Shown piece by piece: positions 42,286-51,773 of a stretch of DNA of 64,000 nucleotides. The stretch is from NCBI GenBank assembly GCA_020845755.1, contig JADLFE010000052.1, positions 62,001-126,000 of the forward strand, in the 5' to 3' direction. Position numbers and translations under genes: made by a program. The notes under the pieces are model-generated. The model saw only the letters and a program-made list of their open reading frames with translations, ran no database searches and had not been told where the DNA came from. Every line of letters starts with the position of its first letter. Within the stretch, counting starts at the first letter, position 1. Source of the stretch: Phycisphaerales bacterium (GTDB lineage Bacteria; Planctomycetota; Phycisphaerae; Phycisphaerales; UBA1924).

Positions 42286-44535
42286 TTATTCTCCCAGGTC
42301 GATGAGGGTGCGCTGGTTCTCGAGCATGAGGTAGACCTTGCCGCCGCGGGCGAGCAGTCCCTGCTTGTTCTCCTTGGCCAGGGCGGGCATGATCTTCTCA
42401 AATTCGTCGGTTCCGAACTTGATGGTGCGCTGCGGCGGCTCGTTTTCGTGCTCGATCAGCGTGCTCTCGACCCAGCGCTCGCCGCGCCGGATGAGGGTGT
42501 GCTCGTTCATGAACTGCACGCCGCCGACCTCGACGCGGTTGAGGTCCTCGTCGATGATGACCTGGCGTCCGCCGCCTTCGGCAGGGGTGAGCCTGTCCGT
42601 GAGTTCGCGGGAGTTGAGTTCCTGGTTCACGCCGCCGCCGCCGGAGCGGTCCTTGTTGCGGGTGGTGATGCGCTTGGCGGCCTCTTCGCGAGCGGCGGGC
42701 AGGCCGCCGAGATTCACCGCGCTGTCAGCCGGCAGGCCGAAGTGGTGCTTCTCGCCGGGTTCGACGGCCAGGAACGCGGTGTACTCGGTCAGCACGCCGA
42801 ACTTGGTGGAGAGACGCACGATCTCGTCGACGAGTTCCTTGGTCTTGGGGTCGTTCGGATTGCCGCCGTCGGCGCCGGATTGACGCACGGCGTCGATGAG
42901 AGCGCCGATCTTGCGGGTCGCCCACAGGCGCGGGACGAACGAGTGCTTCATGCCGCCCGCGGCGGGATCGACGTTGATCGCGAACTTCTGCTCTCGTCCG
43001 AACGAGTTGCCCGCGAGTTCCAGGCGGAAGGGGCGTTCGCCGACGTAACGACCGAGGACGACGACCTGGTCGCCCTCGAAGACGTCCATGAGTTTGCCGG
43101 GCTGGAGTTCGCGGATGCGGGTTTCGGCGGTTTCGGATGCGGCGAGCGCCGGGGCTTCCATCACCGGGCCGTCGAGACGCCGGAAGACCTGCGAGACCTT
43201 CACCTCGACGTCTTCCTTGGGGAGGACGAAGGTGGGCGCGGCGCGCGAGGTGGTGGAGATGGCGGTGAGGAGCGGGCTGTTGACGTCGAGCCCGACGCCG
43301 AAGGAGAAGATGCGGCGATTAGCGGTGTTGGCTTTCTGGGCGGCGTTGCGGATGGCGACCTCGGAACGCTCGCCCACGGTGGGCAGGCCGTCGGTCAGAA
43401 AGAGGACGAGCGGGAGGGGCTGGGTTGGCCCGGGGCGGAGGGCGGTGAGGAGTGCGTCGTAGATGTTGGTCCCGCCGTTGGCTTCGAGTTTGGCGATGTA
43501 GGCCTTGGCGGCGCGGGCGGTGTCGTCGTCCTTGACGACGGGCGCGGGCTTGAAGGACTCGACGGAGTCGGAGTAATCGATGATGTTGAAGGACTCGCCG
43601 GGGCGGAGGCCTTCGATGATCTGGAGGGCGGCCTGACGGGCCTGCTCCATTTTCTCACCGCGCATCGAGCCGGAGCGATCGATGACGAGTGTCACTTCGC
43701 GGTTGACGCGTTCGCGCTTGGCGTCGAGTTCGGGGAGCTGGGCCATGAGCATGAAGTACCCGCCGCTGTCCGGGGCGGAGTAATCGGGATAGGTGAAGAC
43801 GGTGAGCGAGGGTTCGTTCTTGTTTGCGCGGGTGGTGAAGGCGAGGCGGAAGGAGCCGGGCTGGGCCGCGGCGGAGGAGGTGAGGGAGACGCGGGCCTCG
43901 TTGTCGCTCTTGCGCTCGATCTGGACCTCGTGGCTGGGCGAGTAGATGGAGGCGACGGGCGATTGCGACTTGATGGAGACCTCGAGTCTCCACTCGGTAT
44001 TGGAGGATTCGATGGATTCGCTGCGCGGGAGGATGTAATCGACGCGTCCGGCGTCGGCGGGCAGGACTTGTTCGTAGACGATAGTGACGTTCTGGCTCGA
44101 GTTGGCGGGGATGGGGAAGGCGCTGGTCTGGATGAGGGTGGAGGAGAGGAACTCGAGGAGCGCGGGGTCCTTGTAGCGGTTGACGATGGAGTTGTAGATG
44201 TCGCGGGCCTTGTCGCGCGGGAGGAGGGTGGCGGTGGGCTCGGGGCCGACGCCGTCGTAGGCCATGGAGCGGAGCGTGATGCCGTCGGGGACGGGAAGGG
44301 TGACGCGGGCCTCCATGGGTGAGCGGGAGGGATTGAAGAGGGTGAGGACGAGGGTGGTTGTGGCGACCTGGTCATTGATGGTGACCTTGGCGTCGGCGCG
44401 CTGGAGTTGCACGGGCCAGCGTTCGAGGTGGCGGGTTCGGATCTGAGGAATGACGTCGATGGGGTGGTGCTCGACGGGCTGGGCTGAACAGAACGAGGCC
44501 AAGGCGAGCACGAGCGCTGCGGCGGCGGATCGCAT
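42286..44535 (-). CDS. Secreted VIT- and VWA-domain protein
   Basis: A 749-residue exported protein with a signal peptide (MRSAAAALVLALASFCSAQ). The VIT domain (about 40-170) has LQRADAKVTINDQVATTTL and LFNPSRSPMEARVTLPVPDG. The VWA domain near 280-450 carries an intact MIDAS (DRSGSMRG, TNIYDAL with the Thr, and LFLTDGLP). The C-terminal 150 residues include a charged region (LNRVEVGGVQF). No LPXTG or C-terminal membrane anchor is seen, so the protein is probably periplasmic or released. It leads the operon with the regulator and kinase. Confidence 0.9.
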   Translation of the reverse strand: MRSAAAALVLALASFCSAQPVEHHPIDVIPQIRTRHLERWPVQLQRADAKVTINDQVATTTLVLTLFNPSRSPMEARVTLPVPDGITLRSMAYDGVGPEPTATLLPRDKARDIYNSIVNRYKDPALLEFLSSTLIQTSAFPIPANSSQNVTIVYEQVLPADAGRVDYILPRSESIESSNTEWRLEVSIKSQSPVASIYSPSHEVQIERKSDNEARVSLTSSAAAQPGSFRLAFTTRANKNEPSLTVFTYPDYSAPDSGGYFMLMAQLPELDAKRERVNREVTLVIDRSGSMRGEKMEQARQAALQIIEGLRPGESFNIIDYSDSVESFKPAPVVKDDDTARAAKAYIAKLEANGGTNIYDALLTALRPGPTQPLPLVLFLTDGLPTVGERSEVAIRNAAQKANTANRRIFSFGVGLDVNSPLLTAISTTSRAAPTFVLPKEDVEVKVSQVFRRLDGPVMEAPALAASETAETRIRELQPGKLMDVFEGDQVVVLGRYVGERPFRLELAGNSFGREQKFAINVDPAAGGMKHSFVPRLWATRKIGALIDAVRQSGADGGNPNDPKTKELVDEIVRLSTKFGVLTEYTAFLAVEPGEKHHFGLPADSAVNLGGLPAAREEAAKRITTRNKDRSGGGGVNQELNSRELTDRLTPAEGGGRQVIIDEDLNRVEVGGVQFMNEHTLIRRGERWVESTLIEHENEPPQRTIKFGTDEFEKIMPALAKENKQGLLARGGKVYLMLENQRTLIDLGE

Positions 44536-45039
44536 GTGAACCTCCCGGGGGTGTTGGATGAACCCCTACGCCATAGTCATACGGATGAATGGGGCCCAAG
44601 TGCCGTAACGGCTGCGTAACGGGGGTGATTTGGGGCGCATCACCGCGAAATTGATGCGATCGAGCGGTGATGCGTGTGGAGGGGTTGTGGACGGTGTGGA
44701 TAAGCGGTGAGAGGCGGGAAGAGGGATTGGAGAAAGATGAGAGGAACTCGAAGGGCTCGACGTGGACGGAAAGGAAGAAGGACTCAGAGGAATCCGAGGT
44801 GAGCAGAGGGACTCAGACGCGAAGGCGAGGAGAAGAAAATTCAACACAGGTGGCGCGGAGGAATGAACGAGAGAGACGAGATCGAATGGCCAGATGGCGG
44901 AGTGAGAGAGAGGGAACAGGAGCCGCGCAGCGCGATGCGAGCGATGGCCTGATGGAACGACGCCGGAGGTTGGTGGGCGCATGAAGTGTCTCGCACGTCG
45001 GATCGCGCGGGATATCTGTTGCGTCGGGTGCGGGAGTGA
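44536..45039. other. Noncoding interval with low-complexity repeats downstream of alaS
   Basis: About 500 bp upstream of the VIT/VWA gene and downstream of alaS (both minus). On the minus strand 44.68-44.90 kb is pyrimidine-rich and repeats short words (CTCTGAGTCC twice, CTTCGCGTCTGAG), with CCATCTGGCCATTCG nearby. No gene is supported; open frames here have low-complexity Arg/Ser/Glu translations. Confidence 0.5.
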
Positions 45040-47979
45040 TCAGCCGAGCAGGGCGCGAGCGGCGAAGTGGCGAGCGGTCATGACGGCGTCGCGGACCTTG
45101 CCGGTGTCGGAGCCGCCGCCCTGGGCCTGGTCGGGCTTGCCGCCGCCTTTGCCCCCCACCACCGCGGCGGTTTCGCGGACCCAGTCGCCGGCCTTGAGGC
45201 CTCGCGCGACGAGCGACGCGGGGACCTGTGCCATGATCGCGACCTTGCCGGGCTCGTCGCCCAGTGGCTCAACGACAGAGAGGAGCATGATCGCGTTGCG
45301 TGGGCATGCGTCGGCGATGATCTTGACGGCGGCGGCGAGGGCCTGTCGATCGTCATCGGCGGCGACACTCCCGATGAAGACGTCTTCGAGGGTGGCCTTG
45401 ACGGATTCGACCAGGGCGCGGGCCTCACGGACGGCCTGATCGCGTTTGGCGGCGGCGGCGGTCTTGCCCAGGGCCTTGAGTTTTTCCTGAAGACCGGAGA
45501 GTTCGGCGCGGATGGAGGCCTTGCGGGCGAGCGGCATCGTGACCTTGTCGAGTTCCGACAGGAGCACCTGCACCTCACCGGGGAGTTTGGCGTCGGGGAG
45601 TTTTGCGGCGGCGGCCACGCGCTGGGCGAACTGGTCGGCCTGATTGTGGGCGTCGACGGCGGCAGGTCCGGTGCAGCCGGTCACGCGGCGGACGCCCTTG
45701 GCGACGGCCTCCTCGCTGATGATCGCGAAGCGGCCGATTTCCTTGGTGGAGAGCACATGAGTTCCGCCGCAGAACTCGACGGAGAGTTCGCTCCATGCGG
45801 TGCTGGAGGGGGAATCGAGGAGATCGCGGACTGGCTGTCCGACGGAGACGACGCGGACGGGGTCGGGGTAGGTCTCGCCGAAGACGGCGCGGAGTCCCTG
45901 GATGTTCTTGGCGACGTAGAGGGGTGCCTTTTCGGCGAAGACGGTGAGGTTGTCATGGACCTGCTTGTTGACGATGGCTTCGACCTTTTCGATCTCGGCG
46001 GGTGCGACGGGCTGGTTGTGGGCGAAGTCAAAGCGGAGGCGATCGGGGGCGACAAGTGAGCCCTTCTGGTCGGGGCTGCCGCCGAGCACGGAGCGGAGGC
46101 CGAAGTTGAGCAGGTGCGTGGCGGTGTGGTTGCTGGCGATGGCTGATCGGCGGTTTTTGTCGATCTTGAGGAGGACGGTGTCGCCGACGCGGATTTCGCC
46201 GTGGGTGATGTGACCGACGTGGAGGACGAAGCCGCCGTAGGCCTTGGCGAAGTCGACCTTGAACTCACCGCCGTCGTGTTCATCGCGGGCAGAGTTGCGG
46301 GTTTCGTGCATGACGGAGACGCGGCCGTGGTCACACTCCTGCCCGCCCATTTCGGCGTAGAAGTTGGTGCGATCGAGGACGAGTCCGAGGCGTTTTGTCT
46401 GAACGACGCTGGCGCGGATGTGTTCGTCGAAGTTCTGCCCGTTCCAGATCGCGCGGACGCGTGCGAGGATGTCCTTGGACTCGAACTTCTGGGCGTCATC
46501 GGTGGGATCGACGTTGAGCCGTGGGAGACGAGCGACGGCATCAGCGGGGAGCGTGAGTTGGTGTTCCTCGGTCTTCGAGCCGGCGCCGGAGCGTGAGAGT
46601 TCCTCGGCCTTGGCGCGTTCGGCCTCGTAGCCGGGCATGTCGACCTTCAGGCCGCGTTCCTCGGCCATGAGGGCGGTGAGGTCGATGGGGAAGCCGTAAG
46701 TGTCGTAGAGCCTGAAGGCCTCGGCGCCCGGGATGATCTTGGGCGATAGGCCCAGGCCCGAGGGTGCGGGCTCGGATGAGATGCGCTGCGCGACTTCGGT
46801 GAAGAGTTTGATGCCGCGGTCAAGGGTGCGGCCGAAGGAATCTTCCTCGTCGCGGATGATATCGGTGACTTTGGCGACGTTGGTGAAGAGTTCCGGGAAC
46901 GCCTCGCCCATGGACTCAACGACCACGGGGACGAGTTGGGCGAAGAAGCCGGGCTTGGCGCCGAGCATCTGTCGCCCGTAGCGCACGGCGCGGCGGAGGA
47001 TGCGGCGGAGGACGTAGCCGCGCCCGACGTTGCTGGGGACCGCGCCGTCGGTGAGGGCGAAGGTGAGCGTGCGGATATGGTCGGCGATGACGCGATAGGC
47101 AGTGTCGACGTTGCCCTCGTCGGCGTTGCCGAGTTTTCCGGTGTAGGGTCGAGCGCCGGTGAGTCGTTCGATCGCCTCGAAATAGGGGGCGAAGACGTCG
47201 GTGTCGTAGTTGGAGCGTTTTCCCTGGAGCACGGAGACGAGGCGTTCCATGCCCATGCCGGTATCGACGTGATTGGCGGGCAGGGGCTTGAGCGAGGCAT
47301 CGGGCTCGCGGTTGTACTGGATGAAGACGAGGTTCCAGATTTCGAGGACATCGGGGTCGCCGGTGTTGACGAGTTTGGCGGCGTTTCGAGCGCCGATGCG
47401 GTCGTAGTGGATTTCGGAGCAGGGGCCACACGGGCCGGTCTCGCCCATCTCCCAGAAGTTGTCCTTCATGTTGCCCGGGAGGACGTGGTTTTTGGGGAGG
47501 TATCGGAGCCAGAGATCGCGTGACTCTTCGTCGGCGGCGAGGCGGTGCTCATCGCTGCCCTCGAAGTAGGTGGCGTAGAGACGATCGGGCTGGATCTCGT
47601 AGACGCGGGTGAGCAGTTCCCAGGCCCAGTCGATCGCGTCCTTCTTGAAGTAATCTCCGAAGGACCAATTGCCGAGCATTTCGAAGAAGGTGTGGTGGTA
47701 GGTGTCCTTGCCGACGTCGTCGAGGTCGTTGTGCTTGCCGCCGGCGCGGATGCATTTCTGGCTGTTGGCGGCCCGCTTGAGTTTGCCGAGGTCCGAATTC
47801 GGATCGACATTGCCGAGGAAGATGGGCTTGAACTGGTTCATGCCCGCGTTGGTGAAGAGGAGTGTCGGGTCCTCGAGCGGGACCACGGGCGACGAGGGCA
47901 CATGGCTATGTGCCTTGGACTTGCAGAAGAAGTCGACAAAGGTCGAACGGACGCGTGAACTGGTCCACTGGGCGGTCAT
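45040..47979 (-). CDS. alaS: Alanyl-tRNA synthetase
   Basis: A class II synthetase. Motif 1 region: FFCKSKAHSHVPSSPVVP; motif 2: TYHHTFFEMLGNWSFGDYFK; motif 3: GRGYVLRRILRRAVRYG. The editing domain has the NHTATHLL and CGGTH metal ligands. The C-terminal DHHA1-like domain follows. At 979 residues it is about 100 longer than E. coli AlaRS, with a lengthened linker between catalytic and editing domains and a Gly-rich C-terminal stretch (GGKGGGKPDQ). Start 47979 has GGAGA 10 nt upstream; ATG 47988 is an alternative. Confidence 0.96.
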   Translation of the reverse strand: MTAQWTSSRVRSTFVDFFCKSKAHSHVPSSPVVPLEDPTLLFTNAGMNQFKPIFLGNVDPNSDLGKLKRAANSQKCIRAGGKHNDLDDVGKDTYHHTFFEMLGNWSFGDYFKKDAIDWAWELLTRVYEIQPDRLYATYFEGSDEHRLAADEESRDLWLRYLPKNHVLPGNMKDNFWEMGETGPCGPCSEIHYDRIGARNAAKLVNTGDPDVLEIWNLVFIQYNREPDASLKPLPANHVDTGMGMERLVSVLQGKRSNYDTDVFAPYFEAIERLTGARPYTGKLGNADEGNVDTAYRVIADHIRTLTFALTDGAVPSNVGRGYVLRRILRRAVRYGRQMLGAKPGFFAQLVPVVVESMGEAFPELFTNVAKVTDIIRDEEDSFGRTLDRGIKLFTEVAQRISSEPAPSGLGLSPKIIPGAEAFRLYDTYGFPIDLTALMAEERGLKVDMPGYEAERAKAEELSRSGAGSKTEEHQLTLPADAVARLPRLNVDPTDDAQKFESKDILARVRAIWNGQNFDEHIRASVVQTKRLGLVLDRTNFYAEMGGQECDHGRVSVMHETRNSARDEHDGGEFKVDFAKAYGGFVLHVGHITHGEIRVGDTVLLKIDKNRRSAIASNHTATHLLNFGLRSVLGGSPDQKGSLVAPDRLRFDFAHNQPVAPAEIEKVEAIVNKQVHDNLTVFAEKAPLYVAKNIQGLRAVFGETYPDPVRVVSVGQPVRDLLDSPSSTAWSELSVEFCGGTHVLSTKEIGRFAIISEEAVAKGVRRVTGCTGPAAVDAHNQADQFAQRVAAAAKLPDAKLPGEVQVLLSELDKVTMPLARKASIRAELSGLQEKLKALGKTAAAAKRDQAVREARALVESVKATLEDVFIGSVAADDDRQALAAAVKIIADACPRNAIMLLSVVEPLGDEPGKVAIMAQVPASLVARGLKAGDWVRETAAVVGGKGGGKPDQAQGGGSDTGKVRDAVMTARHFAARALLG

Positions 47980-48147
47980 GAAGGGCATTCTCCGGGGCTG
48001 TGGGCGGGAAGTATACGGGTCTGGAGGGGCGACACTGGACAGCAAGGGCGATAACGCCGATGTAGGATGGCGGAATCCCCTCCACCTTTGTCCAGCACGT
48101 GGCCGGCGGGGTATGGGTCTGGTTATTGTCAGGAGCATACCGGAGCG

Positions 48148-49563
48148 ATGCGTCAATTTGACCTTTGCGTCGTAGGTTCCGGGCCCGCGGGCCAACGGGC
48201 GGCGATCCAGGCCGCCAAGTTGGGAAAGCGGGTCTGCGTGATCGAGCGCGCGGAGGTGGTGGGCGGGGCTGCGATCAACACGGGGACGATCCCGAGCAAG
48301 GCGCTGCGCGAGGCAATTCTGCGGTATCTGGGGCATCGGGCGGCGATGCCGACGGTGCGGGACTTTCAGGGGTCGAGCCTTCGGTCGTTTCACCAGTTGA
48401 TGAACAGTTGCCAGGAAGTGATCAAGGCCGAGATCGACATCGTGCGCGGGCACTTTGCCAAGAACGACATCTCGCTGGTGACGGGTCACGCGCAGTTCCG
48501 GGACGCGAACACGATCGACGTGACGGGCGCCCACGCGAGCGAGACCATCAGCGCCGCGAAGATCATCATCGCGGTTGGCACGCGACCCTCGCGTCCCGGC
48601 AACATCGAGTTCGACCACGCGGAGATCATCACGTCGGATGAGTTGCTCGGCCTCAAGACGCTCCCGCACTCGATGATCGTGGTGGGCGGCGGGGTGATCG
48701 GCACCGAATACGCGTCGATGTTGACGGCGCTGGGCGTGAAGGTGACTCTGGTCGAGGGGCGTCCGAGGCTGCTGGACTTTGTGGACACGGAGTTGATCGA
48801 GGCGTTGCAGTATCACCTGCGACAATCGGGGATGACGCTACGCCTGGGCGAGAAGGTCGTGAAGATCAACAAGGTCGAAGCGCCGCCGGGTTCGCGTGCG
48901 GGCAGCGCGTTCATGGCCGAGGCGATGCTGGAGAGCGGGAAGGTCCTGCGCGCCGAATCACTGCTGTATTGCATCGGGCGGCACGGCGCGACGGAGGATC
49001 TGAATCTCTCGGCGGCGGGACTGACGGCGGACGATCGCGGGCGTGTGCGCGTGAACGAGAACTTCCAGACGTCGGCGCCGCATATCTACGCCGTGGGAGA
49101 TGTGATCGGATTCCCGGCGCTGGCGTCGACGAGCATGGAGCAAGGCCGACTGGCGGCGTGCAACGCGTTCGGCGTGCGCTGCGAGAACGTAGAGAACCTG
49201 CTGCCGTATGGCATCTACTCGATCCCCGAGATTTCGATGGTCGGGTGGACGGAAGAGCGGCTGACGGCGGAGGGGATTCCGTACGAGGCGGGGATCGCGC
49301 AGTACAGGGAGATCGCGCGCGGGCAACTGCTCGGCGATGACATCGGGATGCTGAAGATGCTGATCCACCAGGAGAGCCATGCGATCCTGGGGGTGCACGC
49401 GATCGGGACGGGAGCGACGGAGTTGATACACATCGGGCAGGCCGCCATCGCGTTCAAGGCGACGGTTGAGTACTTCGTGAACACGGTGTTCAACTATCCG
49501 ACGCTGGCGGAGTGCTACAAGGTGGCGGCGCTGAACGGGCTGAACAAACTGCGTGGGCTATGA
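48148..49563 (+). CDS. sthA: Soluble pyridine nucleotide transhydrogenase (Si-specific)
   Basis: A 471-residue FAD enzyme of the disulfide-reductase fold. The FAD site is CVVGSGPAGQRAA; the NAD(P) site is VVGGGVIGTEYAS. In place of the redox-active CxxxxC it has NTGTIPSKALRE, the hallmark of SthA/UdhA, which moves electrons between NADPH and NAD+. The C-terminal dimer domain has HAIGTGATELIHIGQ. The ribosome-binding site is CGGAGCG. The gene is divergent from alaS with about 160 nt between them. Confidence 0.92.
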   Translation: MRQFDLCVVGSGPAGQRAAIQAAKLGKRVCVIERAEVVGGAAINTGTIPSKALREAILRYLGHRAAMPTVRDFQGSSLRSFHQLMNSCQEVIKAEIDIVRGHFAKNDISLVTGHAQFRDANTIDVTGAHASETISAAKIIIAVGTRPSRPGNIEFDHAEIITSDELLGLKTLPHSMIVVGGGVIGTEYASMLTALGVKVTLVEGRPRLLDFVDTELIEALQYHLRQSGMTLRLGEKVVKINKVEAPPGSRAGSAFMAEAMLESGKVLRAESLLYCIGRHGATEDLNLSAAGLTADDRGRVRVNENFQTSAPHIYAVGDVIGFPALASTSMEQGRLAACNAFGVRCENVENLLPYGIYSIPEISMVGWTEERLTAEGIPYEAGIAQYREIARGQLLGDDIGMLKMLIHQESHAILGVHAIGTGATELIHIGQAAIAFKATVEYFVNTVFNYPTLAECYKVAALNGLNKLRGL

Positions 49564-49573
49564 CGAAAGCCAC

Positions 49574-49632
49574 CGGGCACGAGGCACGAGATCGGATACG
49601 TTCGAGTCGAGCGTCACGGGTCGCATCGCGGC
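49574..49632 (+). repeat. Dispersed repeat of about 60 bp, copy B
   Basis: CGGGCACGAGGCACGAG ... TTCGAGTCGAGCGTCACG ... GTCGCATCGCGGC, starting 10 nt past the sthA stop in the same orientation. It pairs with copy A at 35985-36044. Confidence 0.75.
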
Positions 49633-49715
49633 AATGGGCGATGAGCAATGGGCAGCAGGCGGCCGCCACACCCGACACGAATCCGCTCTCGGGGACGGCA
49701 TGAAGGCAAAGTGCA

Positions 49716-51116
49716 TCAGGCGCCGGACGCGGCGTGCTTGCGGGGATCGGTGCGGGCGATGATGTCGCTGACGCCCTGCTGATTGAAGCCCTTGAACCCG
49801 TCGTTGCGCTCGAGATTTTCGAGATGCGAGCCCATCGCGCCGGCGGTGCGGAACTCGGCCGCCTGGGCCTGCGTGATCTGGCCCAATGACAGCACGTGTT
49901 TCAGGCGCGGCTCGGAGACGGGCCAGCGCTCACCCTCGGTGAACGCCTGTCGCAGGTACGGGAAGGTCGTGAAGGGGTCCATCATCTTGACATTGGCCTC
50001 GCGCTCGAGTTGGTCCTTGAGCCCGAACCAGTCGAACTGGCACTCGAGGTGGTGCATGCCGGCCTGGAGGAACGCCTCGCCGTGCAGGGCGCACCAGAGC
50101 CCGATGGTGCCGAGTTTGCCGCCCGGCACGTCGCTGGAGAAGCCCTTGTGGGGGAAGTCGCCGAGGAGTTCATCGGGCGACATGTCGACGTCCGCGAAGA
50201 TGGTGATGCCGGCGGTGGGCTGCTCGATCACCTGCGCGCCCCAGAAGGCTTCGGCGCCGGCATAGAACTTCTCGCGGCAGGTGAAGCCCAGCCTTTCGAG
50301 GAACGCGATCAGGTGCGTGTAGCAGTGGCGGCTCGATCGGTAGGTGTGGTGGTCGTGGTTGGCCCAGCCGAGCCCGAGCGCATCCTGGCGCGACTTCTGC
50401 ACGCGCCCGGCACGGCAGCGGCGCTGCCAGTAATCACGCTCGGCGTGGAACCAGAGTTCGCAGGCCCAGTCGCGTCCGAGGTCGCGGATCGCGGCGTCGG
50501 CGAGTTTGCCCGCGTGCTCGAAGCCGCGTGCGTCGGCGGCGTGGTCGTCGCCGAAGTCGCGCCGGCGCTTGCGGAAGTTCTCGAGGTGGTGGATCGCCGC
50601 GACGGAGCGGGCGGGATCGGGCTTGGCGATCTCGTAGCCACGGTAGGCATGGCGCTCGAAGACCCAGAGTTCGGAGTGATCGCCCGTAAACGCCTTGGCG
50701 CGACGGAACTGCGACCAGGGCTCGCCGTCGACCGGGTGATCGAGTTTCCAGGTGGCCAGGAAATCGGCGACGGAATCAACTTTGATGGCGACGCGGCGCA
50801 TCTCGCCGGGCTCGAAGACGACGGCCGGGAACATGGCGCCGAGGTGGACGAAGTGCTCGCGTGCGCCCGGGACCGGGCGCTGGGTGAAGCCGGCCTCGAT
50901 CAGGCGTTGATGGAGCACGGGCGAGCCCGGAACGAAGATAGTGTCGACCCAGTCATGGAAGCGTGTGCCGGTGTTGCTGGTCATGCGTCGTGCCAGGTCC
51001 GCGGCTCCCGGGCACTGCTGGAGGAATACGGCGAGGAGTTCGTTGATGAGGATCTGGCCCGCGGGCTGCGGCTGCCAATCGAATTGAGAGTGTGGCATCA
51101 GGGTATCGCTGGCCAT
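49716..51116 (-). CDS. Conserved-looking protein of unknown function, His/Trp-rich, 466 aa
   Basis: A 466-residue cytosolic protein with no signal or membrane segment. It has several His-rich stretches that could bind metal: TRFHDWVD, HFVHLGAMFP, IHHLENF, NHDHHTYRSSRHCYTHL and MHHLECQFDW. It has many aromatic residues and a conserved-looking core (EFGAEAFWGAQV-type region near 290, then FADVDMSPDELLGDFPHKG). The spacing of His and acidic residues could suit a VOC-like or DUF1338-like non-haem iron dioxygenase, but I could not match motifs. It is a single gene. Confidence 0.7.
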   Translation of the reverse strand: MASDTLMPHSQFDWQPQPAGQILINELLAVFLQQCPGAADLARRMTSNTGTRFHDWVDTIFVPGSPVLHQRLIEAGFTQRPVPGAREHFVHLGAMFPAVVFEPGEMRRVAIKVDSVADFLATWKLDHPVDGEPWSQFRRAKAFTGDHSELWVFERHAYRGYEIAKPDPARSVAAIHHLENFRKRRRDFGDDHAADARGFEHAGKLADAAIRDLGRDWACELWFHAERDYWQRRCRAGRVQKSRQDALGLGWANHDHHTYRSSRHCYTHLIAFLERLGFTCREKFYAGAEAFWGAQVIEQPTAGITIFADVDMSPDELLGDFPHKGFSSDVPGGKLGTIGLWCALHGEAFLQAGMHHLECQFDWFGLKDQLEREANVKMMDPFTTFPYLRQAFTEGERWPVSEPRLKHVLSLGQITQAQAAEFRTAGAMGSHLENLERNDGFKGFNQQGVSDIIARTDPRKHAASGA

Positions 51117-51284
51117 GCGGACCTCCGGGAGCGCGGTGACCGAGGGAAATCGGGCCGAACGATACGCTGGATAAGCGCAAGGTCCCGAGCGATCAATGGA
51201 TACGAAAGACCGTTACGATCACAAGGGATGAACCGACCGCGCGCCTCGATACCCCGCCTGAATCACGGGGAGAATCCGGAGTTA

Positions 51285-51722
51285 TTACTTGGCTTCGGCG
51301 GCCTTTTTGGCCTCACGGAGCAGATCGGCGGGAGGGAGCGGGTTGTGCGCCGACACGGTCCGTCCGCAGTCGGGGCAGATGGTCGGGCCGGGCTTTCCGA
51401 TCATCTCGTTGAGGATGACATAGGTGGGTTCGAGTTTGGCCTTGCCGTCCTTGGTCCAGTAGCACGCCTCACCCTGGATGAGCGTTTTCTCGCCGGTCTT
51501 GGGGTTGGCCCAGGGCATGGTCGAGTTTTCGGGGATGACGAAGTCGTTGAAGACTTCGCCGGTCTTGGTGTCGACGACGGTGCGGCGGCGGGAGAGATCC
51601 CCGGCGCTGGGCGGGGCCAAGAGCGTTGATCGCAGCACGACGATGGCCAGAACGAGGAGCGCGGCGGACGCACCAACGATCGAGAGGGTCTTCTTGAGTT
51701 TGCTGTCGCCGGCGTCGGGCAT
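51285..51722 (-). CDS. Hypothetical membrane-anchored protein
   Basis: A 145-residue protein with a short cytosolic N-terminus and one membrane helix (IVGASAALLVLAIVVLR), then an extracytoplasmic domain. It contains CxxC (ICPDCGRTV) and a GEACYW motif, so it may bind metal or form a disulfide. It lies 51 nt downstream of the pseudopilin gene on the same strand, which suggests a role linked to that protein. No family recognised. Confidence 0.65.
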   Translation of the reverse strand: MPDAGDSKLKKTLSIVGASAALLVLAIVVLRSTLLAPPSAGDLSRRRTVVDTKTGEVFNDFVIPENSTMPWANPKTGEKTLIQGEACYWTKDGKAKLEPTYVILNEMIGKPGPTICPDCGRTVSAHNPLPPADLLREAKKAAEAK

Positions 51723-51773
51723 CGCTCTGTCTCCGTGGGTTGCGGCCGCGGGTGTGCGGCGGGGGCGGAGCGA

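Noticed and set aside
44667..44984. Open frame of about 105 aa in the alaS-VIT/VWA gap
   Set aside because: The translation is Arg/Glu/Ser/Gly low complexity from a purine-rich repeat tract; no ribosome-binding site.
47989..48825. Upstream extension of the alaS frame (total 1261 aa)
   Set aside because: AlaRS begins at 47979-47988 with a ribosome-binding site. The extension overlaps the sthA gene in antisense and has no synthetase motifs.
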